Shown here one piece after another: positions 26,053 through 34,364 of a stretch of 61,401 bases of DNA. Origin of the DNA: an uncultured Acidobacteriota bacterium (GTDB lineage: Bacteria; Acidobacteriota; Blastocatellia; Pyrinomonadales; Pyrinomonadaceae). Both the position numbers and the translations under genes were made by a program. Below the pieces are notes generated by a model. It was given only the letters and a program-made list of their open reading frames with translations, made no database searches and had not been told where the DNA came from. Numbering within the stretch: position 1 is the stretch's first letter; each line of letters opens with the position of its first letter. The DNA lies in the NCBI GenBank assembly GCA_902826795.1, contig CADEGD010000010.1:1-61401 (forward strand), written 5' to 3'.

Positions 26053-26912
26053 TGCTCATCGATTCCCACTGCCACATAGACGGCGAGGCGTTTGATGACG
26101 ATCGCGATGAGGTAGTGCGCCGTGCGAGGGAAGCGGGCGTCGTCGCGATGTTGAATATCGGGACGGGCGATCCGAATTCGGACGATTTCCGGAAGGCGGT
26201 GGCGGTTGCGGAGAAGTATGAGAACGTGTTCGCCAGCGTCGGCGTTCATCCTCACGATGCGAAGCTCTACGACGACAAGGCAGAGCAACATCTTGTCGAT
26301 CTTGCGAAGTCAGACAAGGTGATCGCATGGGGTGAGATCGGACTGGATTACTATTACGACCACAGCCCGCGTGACGTGCAGAGGGAAGTGTTTCGCCGAC
26401 AGATCCGCACCGCACGCGATCTCGATCTTCCGGTCATCATTCACAGCCGCGATGCTGACGACGAAACGGTCGAGATACTCACGGAAGAGTTCACAAGTAA
26501 TGCGGACATTCCTGTCCGTAGCGTGAAGGAGGCGGACAAGAATGTCCGCGTTCCATTGCGCGGAATTATGCATTGCTTTGGCGGGACGCCGCAGATGGCG
26601 GAGGCGTTGATGCCGCTTGGGTTTATGATCTCTTTCGCAGGAAACGTGACTTTCAAGAAGGCTGAGAACTTGCGAGAGGCCGCGCGAGTCGTTCCGCTTG
26701 ATCGATTGCTCGTCGAAACCGATTGTCCATTCCTTACGCCGATCCCGTTTCGCGGCAAGCGAAACGAGCCTGCATACCTAGAGCACACAGCGAGATTTCT
26801 TGCTGACTTGTACGGCGTTTCTTTTGACTATCTCGCAGCTCAAACAACCAAAAACTTTCTCGACTTTTTTTATATTAAATTGGCCACGAATTTCACGAAC
26901 GACACGAATTAG
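26052..26912 (+). CDS. TatD family metal-dependent hydrolase
   Basis: 286 residues, TIM-barrel deoxyribonuclease family. Metal and catalytic residues: DSHCHID (HxH), GEIGLDYYY (Glu), IIHSRD (His), MHCFGG (His) and VETDCP (Asp). TatD-type enzymes are 3'-5' exonucleases acting on DNA or RNA. Two oddities: an extra loop of about 20 residues (NADIPVR to DKNVRV) is encoded by a palindromic element, and the last residues (LATNFTNDTN) are encoded by another intergenic repeat that also provides the stop codon. The ATG overlaps the antitoxin stop. Confidence 0.93.
   Translation: MLIDSHCHIDGEAFDDDRDEVVRRAREAGVVAMLNIGTGDPNSDDFRKAVAVAEKYENVFASVGVHPHDAKLYDDKAEQHLVDLAKSDKVIAWGEIGLDYYYDHSPRDVQREVFRRQIRTARDLDLPVIIHSRDADDETVEILTEEFTSNADIPVRSVKEADKNVRVPLRGIMHCFGGTPQMAEALMPLGFMISFAGNVTFKKAENLREAARVVPLDRLLVETDCPFLTPIPFRGKRNEPAYLEHTARFLADLYGVSFDYLAAQTTKNFLDFFYIKLATNFTNDTN
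26505..26553. repeat. palindromic element inserted in frame within tatD
   Basis: CGGACA-TTCC-TGTCCG and GCGGACA-AGAA-TGTCCGC lie about 30 bp apart; each is a hairpin, and they also pair with each other. Together they encode an additional loop in TatD between the HSRD strand and the MHCFGG strand. Confidence 0.7.
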
Positions 26913-26945
26913 GATCGCATTCGTGCAATTGGTGTAATTCGTGGC
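26883..26945. repeat. palindromic repeat, CACGAATT type, forming the tatD 3' end
   Basis: The outer arms GCCACGAATT (26883-26892) and AATTCGTGGC (26936-26945) are perfect inverted repeats, with further symmetric CACGAAT/ATTCGTG inside. The element spans the last codons of tatD, its stop, and most of the gap to yajQ. Confidence 0.8.
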
Positions 26946-26957
26946 AAAATCTTTCGT

Positions 26958-27455
26958 ATGGCAAAGGAAAATTCTTTCGATATCGTATCCAAGACGGATT
27001 ACGCCGAGGTTACGAACGCACTAAATCAGACTGAAAAAGAGATCTCTCAGCGTTTCGATTTCAAAGGCAGCAAGGCGTCCGCCGAGCTGCAGCAGAAAGA
27101 TCTGATGCTCGCCGCCGAAGACGAGACCAAGCTGCGGAACATGAACGATATCCTCCAAAGCAAACTTGTGAAACGTGGGATCTCGCTTAAGGCGCTCGAC
27201 TATCAAAAGGTCGAGCCCGCAGCGGGGGGAACCGTTCGCCAGCTCGTGAAAGTTCAGCAGGGAATTCCGACCGACAAGGCAAAAGAGGTCGTCAAATTTA
27301 TAAAAGACGGCAAATACAAAGTCCAGGCGTCGATCCAGGGAGAGACTGTCCGCGTTTCCGGCAAAGATCGCGACACGCTTCAGGAAGTCATCTCCGCGCT
27401 GAAAGGTAAAGACTTCGGCATCGACATGCAATTCGACAATTACAGGTCAAACTAA
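26958..27455 (+). CDS. yajQ: YajQ family nucleotide-binding protein
   Basis: 165 residues, standard length. Family marks: SFDIVSKTDYAEVTNALNQ, SQRFDFKGSKAS, LKALDYQKVEPA, KVQQGIPTDKAKEVVKFIKD, VRVSGKDRDTLQ and the end DFGIDMQFDNYR. YajQ has two ferredoxin-like domains and binds nucleotides; some homologues bind cyclic di-GMP. Its stop overlaps the next start by one base (TAATG). Confidence 0.96.
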   Translation: MAKENSFDIVSKTDYAEVTNALNQTEKEISQRFDFKGSKASAELQQKDLMLAAEDETKLRNMNDILQSKLVKRGISLKALDYQKVEPAAGGTVRQLVKVQQGIPTDKAKEVVKFIKDGKYKVQASIQGETVRVSGKDRDTLQEVISALKGKDFGIDMQFDNYRSN

Positions 27456-28315
27456 TGTTCTCCCGCTTCGCTAACAACTTCAAAAAAGATGATCCGGACG
27501 AGCGCCGTTTTTTCCAGCGGAAAGTTCACGGAATACTATCGCGGCTAAATCCTGATCAGATATTCACGCTCGGTGATGACCCGTCCGTAATCGAAGGCGA
27601 CGGTCTTGTCTATGGGCTTACTAATCTTCATTCGAAATTCCTTCTGACGAGACAGTCGGAAGGCGAACTGGAGGAGTTGATAACCCAAACATTCAAGGGC
27701 CTATCGGCGATCTCTCGCCCCGACTTAGATCTGCCGTGGGAAGAGGCGAAGAACTTTCTAATGCCTCAGTTGATGCCCGAAGCTTTTGTTCAGATGGCTC
27801 CGGTCGCATTGGTGAGCAATCCATTTGTCGATGGAGTTGCTCTCGGGTTTGTAGTAGACGCCGAGGCCAGCTATTCCTATGTGAACGTTGACATGCGGGA
27901 CAAATGGGAAGTCGATGTAGACAAGCTGTACGAGGTGGCTTTCGAAAATCTTCACCAACGTTCGCAAGGTATTCAGATGATGGCCTTTCCGGGCGAGAAC
28001 GGATTCTTCATCATCAACACGCAGGATGGATTCGACGCTGTCAGGCTGTTGTCTCCAGAGATGCGGCAGGTTGTCGAAGAGCATATCGGTTCGCCTTTCT
28101 TCGCTGGCGTGCCGAATCGAGATTTCCTGATCTGCTGGTCAGCGGGTGGCGACGAAGATTTTCAACAGAAGATGCGTCAACAGATCTCCAGCGATTTTGA
28201 CGAACAAGCGTACCCACTTTCGGGCCGAGCTCTCGAAGTATCTCAGAATGGCTATATAGCGTTTGCATCTGCATCCGAACCGGACTCGCGTGCGGCATCC
28301 GCCGACCTCAACTAG
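27455..28315 (+). CDS. DUF1444 (YtpQ-like) protein
   Basis: 286 residues, cytosolic. The pattern VNVDMRDKWEVDVDKLYEVA, then GIQMMAFPGENGFFIINTQDGF, DAVRLLSPEM and NRDFLICWSAGG fits the DUF1444 family typified by Bacillus YtpQ, whose function is unknown. It is translationally coupled to yajQ in front and abuts the polyprenyl synthase gene (stop at 28315, ATG at 28316), so the three form an operon. Confidence 0.78.
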   Translation: MFSRFANNFKKDDPDERRFFQRKVHGILSRLNPDQIFTLGDDPSVIEGDGLVYGLTNLHSKFLLTRQSEGELEELITQTFKGLSAISRPDLDLPWEEAKNFLMPQLMPEAFVQMAPVALVSNPFVDGVALGFVVDAEASYSYVNVDMRDKWEVDVDKLYEVAFENLHQRSQGIQMMAFPGENGFFIINTQDGFDAVRLLSPEMRQVVEEHIGSPFFAGVPNRDFLICWSAGGDEDFQQKMRQQISSDFDEQAYPLSGRALEVSQNGYIAFASASEPDSRAASADLN

Positions 28316-29338
28316 ATGTCGCAAACTTTTGCCACCGTAAAAAAAGAACTGCTGCCAAATCTTGCGGCCAGGAAGATATTCGGATTGATCCGTGACGAGA
28401 TGTCGCTGGTCGAGGCGGAGTTTGAGCGGCAGGCTCGGTCGAACATACAGGTGATCGATTACCTCGGAGATTATTTGCGCGCGTCGGGTGGAAAACGCGT
28501 GCGTCCGGCACTGCTGATCTTGGCGAGCTATGCGGTCGGCGGAAAAGGAAGCAGCGACAACGTGATCAGGCTTGCGACGGTAATGGAGATGCTCCATACG
28601 GCGACGCTTGTTCACGACGACATTATCGACAACGCCGATCTGCGTCGCAGTCAGCGAACGGTCAATGCCCGATTCGGTAACCACGCCGCTGTCTTAATGG
28701 GTGACTGGCTGTACATGTCGGCGTTCGAAACGTCTCTAAGAGAGCGGTCGCTCGAGATACTCGACATTCTCACCCGGCTCACCCGAAAGATGACTGAGGG
28801 CGAATTGATACAACTGACGACCGTCGGCGACGTTCGTATCTCGGAAACGCGATACTTCGACATCCTCGAACGCAAGACTGCGTTCCTTTTCGCCGGCTGC
28901 TGCGAGATCGGGGCGATCTTGGGCGGCGCTAGTCGTGACGAGCAATCGGCGATGCGCGATTACGGAATGAACCTCGGAATCGCCTTTCAGCTTGCTGACG
29001 ATCTCCTTGACTTTACATCCGACAAAAACGCTCTAGGGAAAGCTGCTGCGACCGATTTGCTTGAAGGAAAGCTGACCCTGCCGCTGATCAAACTTGCGCA
29101 GGCCGAACCCTCACTTGTGCCAGAGCTAGAATCAATAATGCTTAAAGGTGCTTATGACGACTCTTTCCGTGAGACGCTCATGAGCAAGCTTAAGCACCAC
29201 GACCTTCTTGCCGAAACACGTTCTATCGCAAATAGTTACGCCGACACTGCGAGAAAAAAGCTTGAAATCTTAAGCAGAAACGCGTATCGTGATGCATTGG
29301 ACGAGATTCTTACTTTCGTCATCGAACGAAACAGCTGA
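28316..29338 (+). CDS. polyprenyl diphosphate synthase
   Basis: 340 residues, long-chain trans-prenyltransferase. The first Asp-rich motif is in LVHDDIIDNADLRR and the second in QLADDLLDFTSD; GGKRVRPALLILA and GDWLYMSAFE are also conserved. It should extend farnesyl diphosphate with isopentenyl diphosphate to make a quinone side chain or similar lipid. The small residue two positions before the first motif suggests a long product, but chain length cannot be fixed from sequence. Last gene of the yajQ unit. Confidence 0.93.
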   Translation: MSQTFATVKKELLPNLAARKIFGLIRDEMSLVEAEFERQARSNIQVIDYLGDYLRASGGKRVRPALLILASYAVGGKGSSDNVIRLATVMEMLHTATLVHDDIIDNADLRRSQRTVNARFGNHAAVLMGDWLYMSAFETSLRERSLEILDILTRLTRKMTEGELIQLTTVGDVRISETRYFDILERKTAFLFAGCCEIGAILGGASRDEQSAMRDYGMNLGIAFQLADDLLDFTSDKNALGKAAATDLLEGKLTLPLIKLAQAEPSLVPELESIMLKGAYDDSFRETLMSKLKHHDLLAETRSIANSYADTARKKLEILSRNAYRDALDEILTFVIERNS

Positions 29339-29384
29339 TCGCCTCGTAACCGACTCCGCTCGTTCTAAGTTGCATCATGGCAAT

Positions 29385-30023
29385 ATGTTAGACGCAAACC
29401 TTATAGCAACACTTGAGAAAAGCCTGCAAGAGACCCGAAATGCGCAAGTAAGGCTGATGGGGAGGCTGCGTGAGGTCGAGCACGAATCAGATCGGCTGAA
29501 AGAGGAGATCCAGGCACTCGAAAATAGTGCCGCGCAGACCGAATCGGCGATTGACGGTTTGCTGGTTGCGATGCGTTCAGGATCGCGGTCACTTGGGTCG
29601 CTGAAGTCGCTAAGCATCGAGTCGGCGGAATCGAATCCGCAATCCGAACAATCGTCAACACGTCCGAAGAGCACACCGATCTCGGTCGATCAGACGCCGC
29701 TTCCGTTCCAACCGAAGAAATCCGGAACCGTGGCGTATTTTCAGCGACGCGTACCACACAAAGACGCGAACGTCATGGCGATCAGCAATCGGTTCGCCGA
29801 CCGGACGATTACGCAGGCTTGTACGCTGTTGCTTCGCGAGGCGGGCGAGCCTTTGCACGTGAATGAGCTTTACAACCTTCTCGTCGCTGGCGGAATGGAG
29901 TTCAAGGGAAATAACCCGACGATCTCCGTCGCCGTATCCTTAAACCGGAACCGCAGATTCCGCAAGGTTGGTCCGGGCACCTTCGATCTAATGATGCGTG
30001 ATGCATCGAGAGCCGCATCGTAG
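29385..30023 (+). CDS. coiled-coil protein with HARE-HTH winged-helix domain
   Basis: 212 residues from ATG 29385; a longer frame runs back into the previous gene and is unlikely. The N-terminal 60 residues form a heptad-rich coiled coil (LEKSLQETRNAQVRL, REVEHESDRLKEEIQALE). The middle is a disordered Ser/Pro linker. The C-terminal 70 residues (TITQACTLLLREAGEPLHVN, ELYNLLVAGGMEFKGNNP, RFRKVGPGTFDLM) match the HARE-HTH fold seen in RNA polymerase delta subunit and some restriction enzymes. Probably binds DNA or the transcription apparatus as an oligomer. Confidence 0.7.
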   Translation: MLDANLIATLEKSLQETRNAQVRLMGRLREVEHESDRLKEEIQALENSAAQTESAIDGLLVAMRSGSRSLGSLKSLSIESAESNPQSEQSSTRPKSTPISVDQTPLPFQPKKSGTVAYFQRRVPHKDANVMAISNRFADRTITQACTLLLREAGEPLHVNELYNLLVAGGMEFKGNNPTISVAVSLNRNRRFRKVGPGTFDLMMRDASRAAS

Positions 30024-30061
30024 AAACATTCGCCACGATCCGGATATCGCTGTATAATTTC

Positions 30062-30106
30062 AACCGTTTGGCATGTCCCGATACGCCAGACGGTTTTTTG
30101 GTTTTT
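30062..30106 (+). terminator. Rho-independent terminator with upstream TATAAT
   Basis: An 11-bp stem with one G-U pair: AACCGTTTGGC (30062-30072) and GCCAGACGGTT (30085-30095), then TTTTTTGG and five more T. It ends the HARE-HTH transcript. A perfect TATAAT lies just upstream at 30052-30057. Confidence 0.88.
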
Positions 30107-30149
30107 CCTCGAGAGAGTTCGACCAACGGCCGCATCGGATCAGTTTAAG

Positions 30150-30275
30150 ATCTCTCCGAGCACTTTGTGTCTTCTCTCTGTGCTTGTGTGTTTAGAAAGG
30201 AATTAAACACGGAGGCACAAAGGCTGGACACGAAGTCCGCAGAGGAGAAATTGAATTCAGATCACAATCTGACCA
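30150..30275. repeat. dispersed intergenic repeat, copy 1 (AAACACGGAGGCACAAAG family)
   Basis: About 110 bp closely resembling 36170-36270 in the same orientation: both contain ACTTCTCTC-like, GTG...GAAAG, ATTAAACAC.GAGGC.CAAA, CTGGACACGAAG-like and GAGGAGAA.TTGA..TCA stretches. The sequence is itself partly palindromic (CTTTGTG / CACAAAG). Both copies lie upstream of genes for exported or membrane proteins. Confidence 0.7.
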
Positions 30276-30305
30276 ATTATCCAGAAAGAGCATCGATATC
30301 AACCT

Positions 30306-32414
30306 ATGAGAAAGATCGTCTTCGTTCTGCCGCTAGTTTTTGCAATTTTGTTTGGCTTTCTCGGCGTCGATGCACAGAAGGTCAGGCTTCGGTCAAAGAT
30401 CACCCCCGATTGCGGAAGCTCATCGCAGTTAAAATTCGCCGACATTTGGGCTGACGGGAATATCGCGGTCATGGGTTCTTACAATTGCCGAGGAACCTTC
30501 ATTTTCGACGTATCCAACCCCGACAGTCCGACTCTTGCAAACTGGTATAACCCGTCGCCGAATCAAGCGTTTCTCGAAGCGATCGTGATCGGCAATCGCG
30601 GATATTTTGGCAGCGGCGGTCAAGGCCCTTCATCGCCAACGTCGGGTGACGGCGTGCATATCGTAGACCTTACGAATCCGCAGAGTCCGGTTTTGCTCGG
30701 CAAGGTCAATTCGTCAAGTGGCGGGGGATATAACGGCATACACGAGATGATCGTTTTCGATCAGGGCGGTCAGCGTTACCTGATCGAGAATTACAACAGC
30801 CTTTCGAACAAGATCCTGAAGGTGATAAATGTCACAAATCCAGCAGCTCCAGTATTCGTCCGAGACATCACGCCGAGCGAGGTTTCATGGGTACACGCGG
30901 TTCACATCCGGGGAAACAGGCTTTACACGTCAGGTTGGGGAAACAGTGCGACTCGCGGCCGAACGGAGATCTACGACATTTCGAATATCGCCACTCAAGC
31001 TCCGTCGCTGCTCGGATTTATTGAGGACGCGAGTGCTTCAGCTACGGCCGGCAATAACATGCACAGCAGTTGGACGAGTGAGAACGGCAACTATCTTTAC
31101 AGTGCACGCGAGGTAACCAACAGTAACGGTCCGAGTCCCGGAGACGTGCGGGTTTACGACGTTACTAATCCCGCGACTCCGCTGCTTGTGAACCGCGTCA
31201 GCATGGCCGATCTTGGCTTGAATGCTGTCACCCCGCACAACCCTGTGGTGATGGGTAACAAGCTCTTCGTCTCGTGGTATCAAGCCGGCCTTCAGGTGTT
31301 CGATATCTCAACACCCGCCGACGTCGAACGCATCGGCCAGTACGACACTTACGCTCCGGCTTTTTATCGATCCGAGGAATCCAAGAACGCCGCGTCGAGC
31401 CTTGCCGATGAACCGTGGGACATTATCTGCGGCCGAGACAGCCTGCAAAATGCCTTGCCGACCACTTACAACGGCACGTGGGCAGTGTTCCCGTTTCTGG
31501 GTGAAGACAAGGTCTTGATCGGCGAGATGGGTGAAGGCCTGCTTATCGTTGATACGACCCGGGCAACTTTGCCGCGAAAGAACGTCGTCTCCGATTTCGA
31601 TGGTGACGGAAAAACGGACCTTTCCGTATACACGCCCAACAACGGCAACTGGCAGGTGGCTAATAGTTCAAACAGTGGAGGGTTCGGATTCGCGTGGGGA
31701 ATTCCTGGCGACGTTATGGTGCCCGCGGATTACGACGGAGACGGAAAGACCGACGTTGCAATGTGGAGGCCTTCGAACGGGATCTGGTATATCGTAGGCA
31801 GCCTCGGCAATATTCAGCTTGCGAGTTTCGGACAGCCCGGCGATATTCCGTTGACGGGAGATTTCGATGCGGACGGAAGAGCTGACCTCGCTATCTGGAG
31901 GCCGTCAGACGGCGTTTGGTATATTTACCGGTCAACGCTTGGAATGAGCATCGTCAGGTGGGGAATAAGCGGAGACAAACCGTTGACCGGCGATTGGGAT
32001 GGCGACGGCAAGACGGACATCGCCATATTTCGCCCGTCATCCGGCATCTGGTACGTATTCCCAAGCTCGACCAGCATACCGACGATCGTCGCATGGGGAC
32101 TCAGCACCGACAGTCCGCTCAGCGGCGATTTCAACGGCGACGGAAAGCACGATTTTGCGATCTATCGTCCTAGCGACGGTTTCTGGTGGATACTAGAGTC
32201 GGCAAACTATACGCACGTCGGCCTTCGTTGGGGACTTGCCGGAGACATTCCGGTGCCGGGTGATTACGATGGTGACGAGAAAGCGGATGTAGCGGTATTT
32301 CGTCCGAGTCAGGGCGTTTGGCATCGGCTCAGCAGCATAGACTGGTCTTATTCGGGATCCGTATTCGGATCGAGCGGAGACGTTCCCTCGCCGGGTTCAG
32401 TCAATCCTCAATAG
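30306..32414 (+). CDS. secreted LVIVD-repeat and FG-GAP/VCBS-repeat protein
   Basis: 702 residues with a signal peptide (hydrophobic 4-22, cleaved near residue 23). Residues about 30-420 contain LVIVD-type beta-propeller strands (GTFIFDVSNPDSPTLANW, VHIVDLTNPQSPVLLGK, LKVINVTNPAAPVF, VRVYDVTNPATPLLV). From about residue 425 there are six calcium-binding-type repeats of about 45 residues with DxDGDGKxDxAxW/F motifs and WxxxxSxxG endings (DFDGDGKTDLSVY is the first). Such proteins are surface or extracellular; a ligand cannot be named. The repeat architecture is typical of this bacterial group. Confidence 0.85.
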   Translation: MRKIVFVLPLVFAILFGFLGVDAQKVRLRSKITPDCGSSSQLKFADIWADGNIAVMGSYNCRGTFIFDVSNPDSPTLANWYNPSPNQAFLEAIVIGNRGYFGSGGQGPSSPTSGDGVHIVDLTNPQSPVLLGKVNSSSGGGYNGIHEMIVFDQGGQRYLIENYNSLSNKILKVINVTNPAAPVFVRDITPSEVSWVHAVHIRGNRLYTSGWGNSATRGRTEIYDISNIATQAPSLLGFIEDASASATAGNNMHSSWTSENGNYLYSAREVTNSNGPSPGDVRVYDVTNPATPLLVNRVSMADLGLNAVTPHNPVVMGNKLFVSWYQAGLQVFDISTPADVERIGQYDTYAPAFYRSEESKNAASSLADEPWDIICGRDSLQNALPTTYNGTWAVFPFLGEDKVLIGEMGEGLLIVDTTRATLPRKNVVSDFDGDGKTDLSVYTPNNGNWQVANSSNSGGFGFAWGIPGDVMVPADYDGDGKTDVAMWRPSNGIWYIVGSLGNIQLASFGQPGDIPLTGDFDADGRADLAIWRPSDGVWYIYRSTLGMSIVRWGISGDKPLTGDWDGDGKTDIAIFRPSSGIWYVFPSSTSIPTIVAWGLSTDSPLSGDFNGDGKHDFAIYRPSDGFWWILESANYTHVGLRWGLAGDIPVPGDYDGDEKADVAVFRPSQGVWHRLSSIDWSYSGSVFGSSGDVPSPGSVNPQ

Positions 32415-32490
32415 CGAGCGATTGTTAACTATAAGTTCTCAAATACCTGTATCTGCTTGACTTCGACCTCATTGCACCTATCATGGCTGT

Positions 32491-34188
32491 ATGAAATTGA
32501 GGTTGACGATCGCGAGCGGAACGCTCAACGGCCGCGTATTCGAACTAGAGACCGGCTTTTTATCGATCGGGCGAAGCGAGACGTGCAGCGTCCGGTTTGA
32601 CCCGACCGCCGAACGGATCGCCTCAAAACAGCACGCCTTTATCGAAGCCAAGCCCGATGGTTTCTACATTCGCGACAACGCGAGTACGAACGGGACCATA
32701 CTAAACGGCTCACGCGTAGACACCGCAAAACTCGCCGATGGAGATTCGATCCAGTTCGGGCGGAACGGGACGATCTCAACCGTCAGCATTGATGTGGCAA
32801 CAACCGCTCCGGCGATTCCGCTGCAAGAGTTCCAGCAGATCCAAACCGAGCAGTTTCAGCAATTCGAGGCACAGGCCGAAGCTCAGTTTCAGGCACAACA
32901 ATCCGTTCCGACCAAGAGCATCGCTCAATCTCTATCGAGCCTCGGGCTCGGCAATATCGAGCAGCCGAAGAATCCGCCGCCTAATCGTACAGCACTTTTC
33001 GTAGGCATCGGAGTTGGAACTCTCTTGTTCGTCGTACTCGGCGTATTGGTCGCCGGACTTTTCGTACTCTTGCTCGATCCGATCCCCGCGATACTCGCAA
33101 CGTTGATCGCATTTACGCCCGCTCTTTTATACATAATCCCGCTCGTCGGCCTCGACCGTTACGACCCTGAGCCGTTCTGGCTTCTGGCATTCGCGTTCGC
33201 ATGGGGAGCGGTCGTATCGGTGCTCGTCTCGTTTGTGGGCAATACTTTGTTTGGCGGGATCGCGACGGTATTCGCCGGCATTGCGACCGGCGTTCCCGAA
33301 CTTGGTTCGATCGTCACCGCCGTCATCTCCGCTCCGCTGTTTGAGGAAAGCTCGAAGGGAATCGGCCTGCTCATTCTGCTGTTCTTCTTCCGGCGTTACT
33401 TTGACGACATCCTCGACGGCATCGTCTACGCAGGCGTCATCGCACTCGGCTTTGCGACCGTAGAAAACGTACTCTATTACGGCAACGGCCTGAACGAAGC
33501 CTACGCGATCTACATGCGTAGCGGCGACGGTTTGGGTGCTTTTTCGAGTTTCCTGCTGCTGTTCGCACTCCGAGGCATCTTCTCGCCTTTCGCTCACGTG
33601 ACATTTACGGCGATGATCGGCATCGGCTGCGGCATCTCGCGTGAATCGCACAACAGTTTCGTAAAGTTCAGCATGCCCGTCGTCGGTTGGCTTGTGGCGA
33701 TGATCCTTCACGGCATCTGGAACGGACTCGGGATAATCGTGACGCTGTTTATCGTAGGTTTCGGGTTGGAGCCAGCGTGTGCGTCGATCGGCCTCGGCGG
33801 TCAGGATGTGGGCCTTTGCGGATTCTTCACCTTCTACCTTCTCCTTGAAGTTCCGCTGTTTCTTATCTTCCTCGCTTTCGCCTTCTACATCATGCGTCGG
33901 CAGCGTCGGATACTTAACGACATGCTCGCTCTCGACGTAGTACGCGGACTTATCACCGACCAGCAGCTAAAGACCGTCACCTCGGCCTTCAAAAGCACCG
34001 GCTGGCTGCTCGGCGGCACTTTCAGCGGAAAATTCCTCGCCCGCAGCCGCTTCCTCAGGGCCGTCGGCAAACTCGGCCTCTCATACTGGCACATCCAACG
34101 TGCCACCGCCGCCCAAGGCCACACCGGCAGCTTCCAGCAAAACCCTATCCTGAGAGATGAAGTTCTGAGATGGCGGGACAAGATCTGA
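32491..34188 (+). CDS. FHA domain fused to PrsW-family intramembrane protease
   Basis: 565 residues. FHA domain at 1-100 (FLSIGRSE, SKQHAFIE, NASTNGTILNG), which binds phosphothreonine. A Gln-rich linker (110-140) is followed by about eight to ten transmembrane helices (167-470). PrsW glutamic-protease motifs are present: APLFEESSKG (Glu285-Glu286, Lys289), FATVENVLYY (Glu325), SPFAHVTFT and LHGIWN. A C-terminal amphipathic region covers 475-565. Bacillus PrsW starts regulated proteolysis of an anti-sigma factor. The fused FHA suggests control by, or recruitment to, the Ser/Thr kinases encoded nearby. Confidence 0.9.
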   Translation: MKLRLTIASGTLNGRVFELETGFLSIGRSETCSVRFDPTAERIASKQHAFIEAKPDGFYIRDNASTNGTILNGSRVDTAKLADGDSIQFGRNGTISTVSIDVATTAPAIPLQEFQQIQTEQFQQFEAQAEAQFQAQQSVPTKSIAQSLSSLGLGNIEQPKNPPPNRTALFVGIGVGTLLFVVLGVLVAGLFVLLLDPIPAILATLIAFTPALLYIIPLVGLDRYDPEPFWLLAFAFAWGAVVSVLVSFVGNTLFGGIATVFAGIATGVPELGSIVTAVISAPLFEESSKGIGLLILLFFFRRYFDDILDGIVYAGVIALGFATVENVLYYGNGLNEAYAIYMRSGDGLGAFSSFLLLFALRGIFSPFAHVTFTAMIGIGCGISRESHNSFVKFSMPVVGWLVAMILHGIWNGLGIIVTLFIVGFGLEPACASIGLGGQDVGLCGFFTFYLLLEVPLFLIFLAFAFYIMRRQRRILNDMLALDVVRGLITDQQLKTVTSAFKSTGWLLGGTFSGKFLARSRFLRAVGKLGLSYWHIQRATAAQGHTGSFQQNPILRDEVLRWRDKI

Positions 34189-34193
34189 AAAAT

Positions 34194-34269
34194 AGTAAGA
34201 GTGACGGCTTCAGCCGTTCGATTTCGCGGATCATGCGCCTATCGAACGCCTAAAGGCGTCACTCTTACT
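34194..34269. repeat. cruciform palindromic element between prsW-like gene and tRNA-Lys
   Basis: 29-nt arms at 34194-34222 and 34241-34269 match in inverted orientation at 26 of 29. Each arm holds its own hairpin (ACGGCT-TC-AGCCGT and ACGCCT-AA-AGGCGT), and two of the three differences between arms preserve that hairpin. Confidence 0.8.
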
Positions 34270-34273
34270 TGTC

Positions 34274-34349
34274 TGGTAGGCCGAACAGGGATCGAACCTG
34301 TGACCCACGGATTAAGAGTCCGTTGCTCTACCGACTGAGCTATCGACCC
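34274..34349 (-). tRNA. tRNA-Lys (anticodon CTT)
   Basis: 76 nt including an encoded CCA end (34276-34274). The acceptor stem GGGTCGA pairs with TCGGCCT (with G-U at 1-72 and 4-69), the D arm GCTCAGTCGGTAGAGC is standard, the anticodon loop CTCTTAA reads CTT, and the T arm is ACAGGTTCGATCCCTGT. The discriminator base is A. Nothing nearby suggests use as an integration site. Confidence 0.96.
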
Positions 34350-34364
34350 AGAAAACGAATCTGG

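Noticed and set aside
33127..33711. A 194-codon frame opposite the FHA-PrsW gene
   Set aside because: The composition is rich in Arg, Asp and His, typical of the reverse strand of a GC-rich membrane gene; the plus-strand protein has clear motifs.
34274..34349. tRNA-Lys as an integration site
   Set aside because: No integrase and no repeated tRNA 3' end are found in the window; flanking genes are ordinary chromosomal genes.
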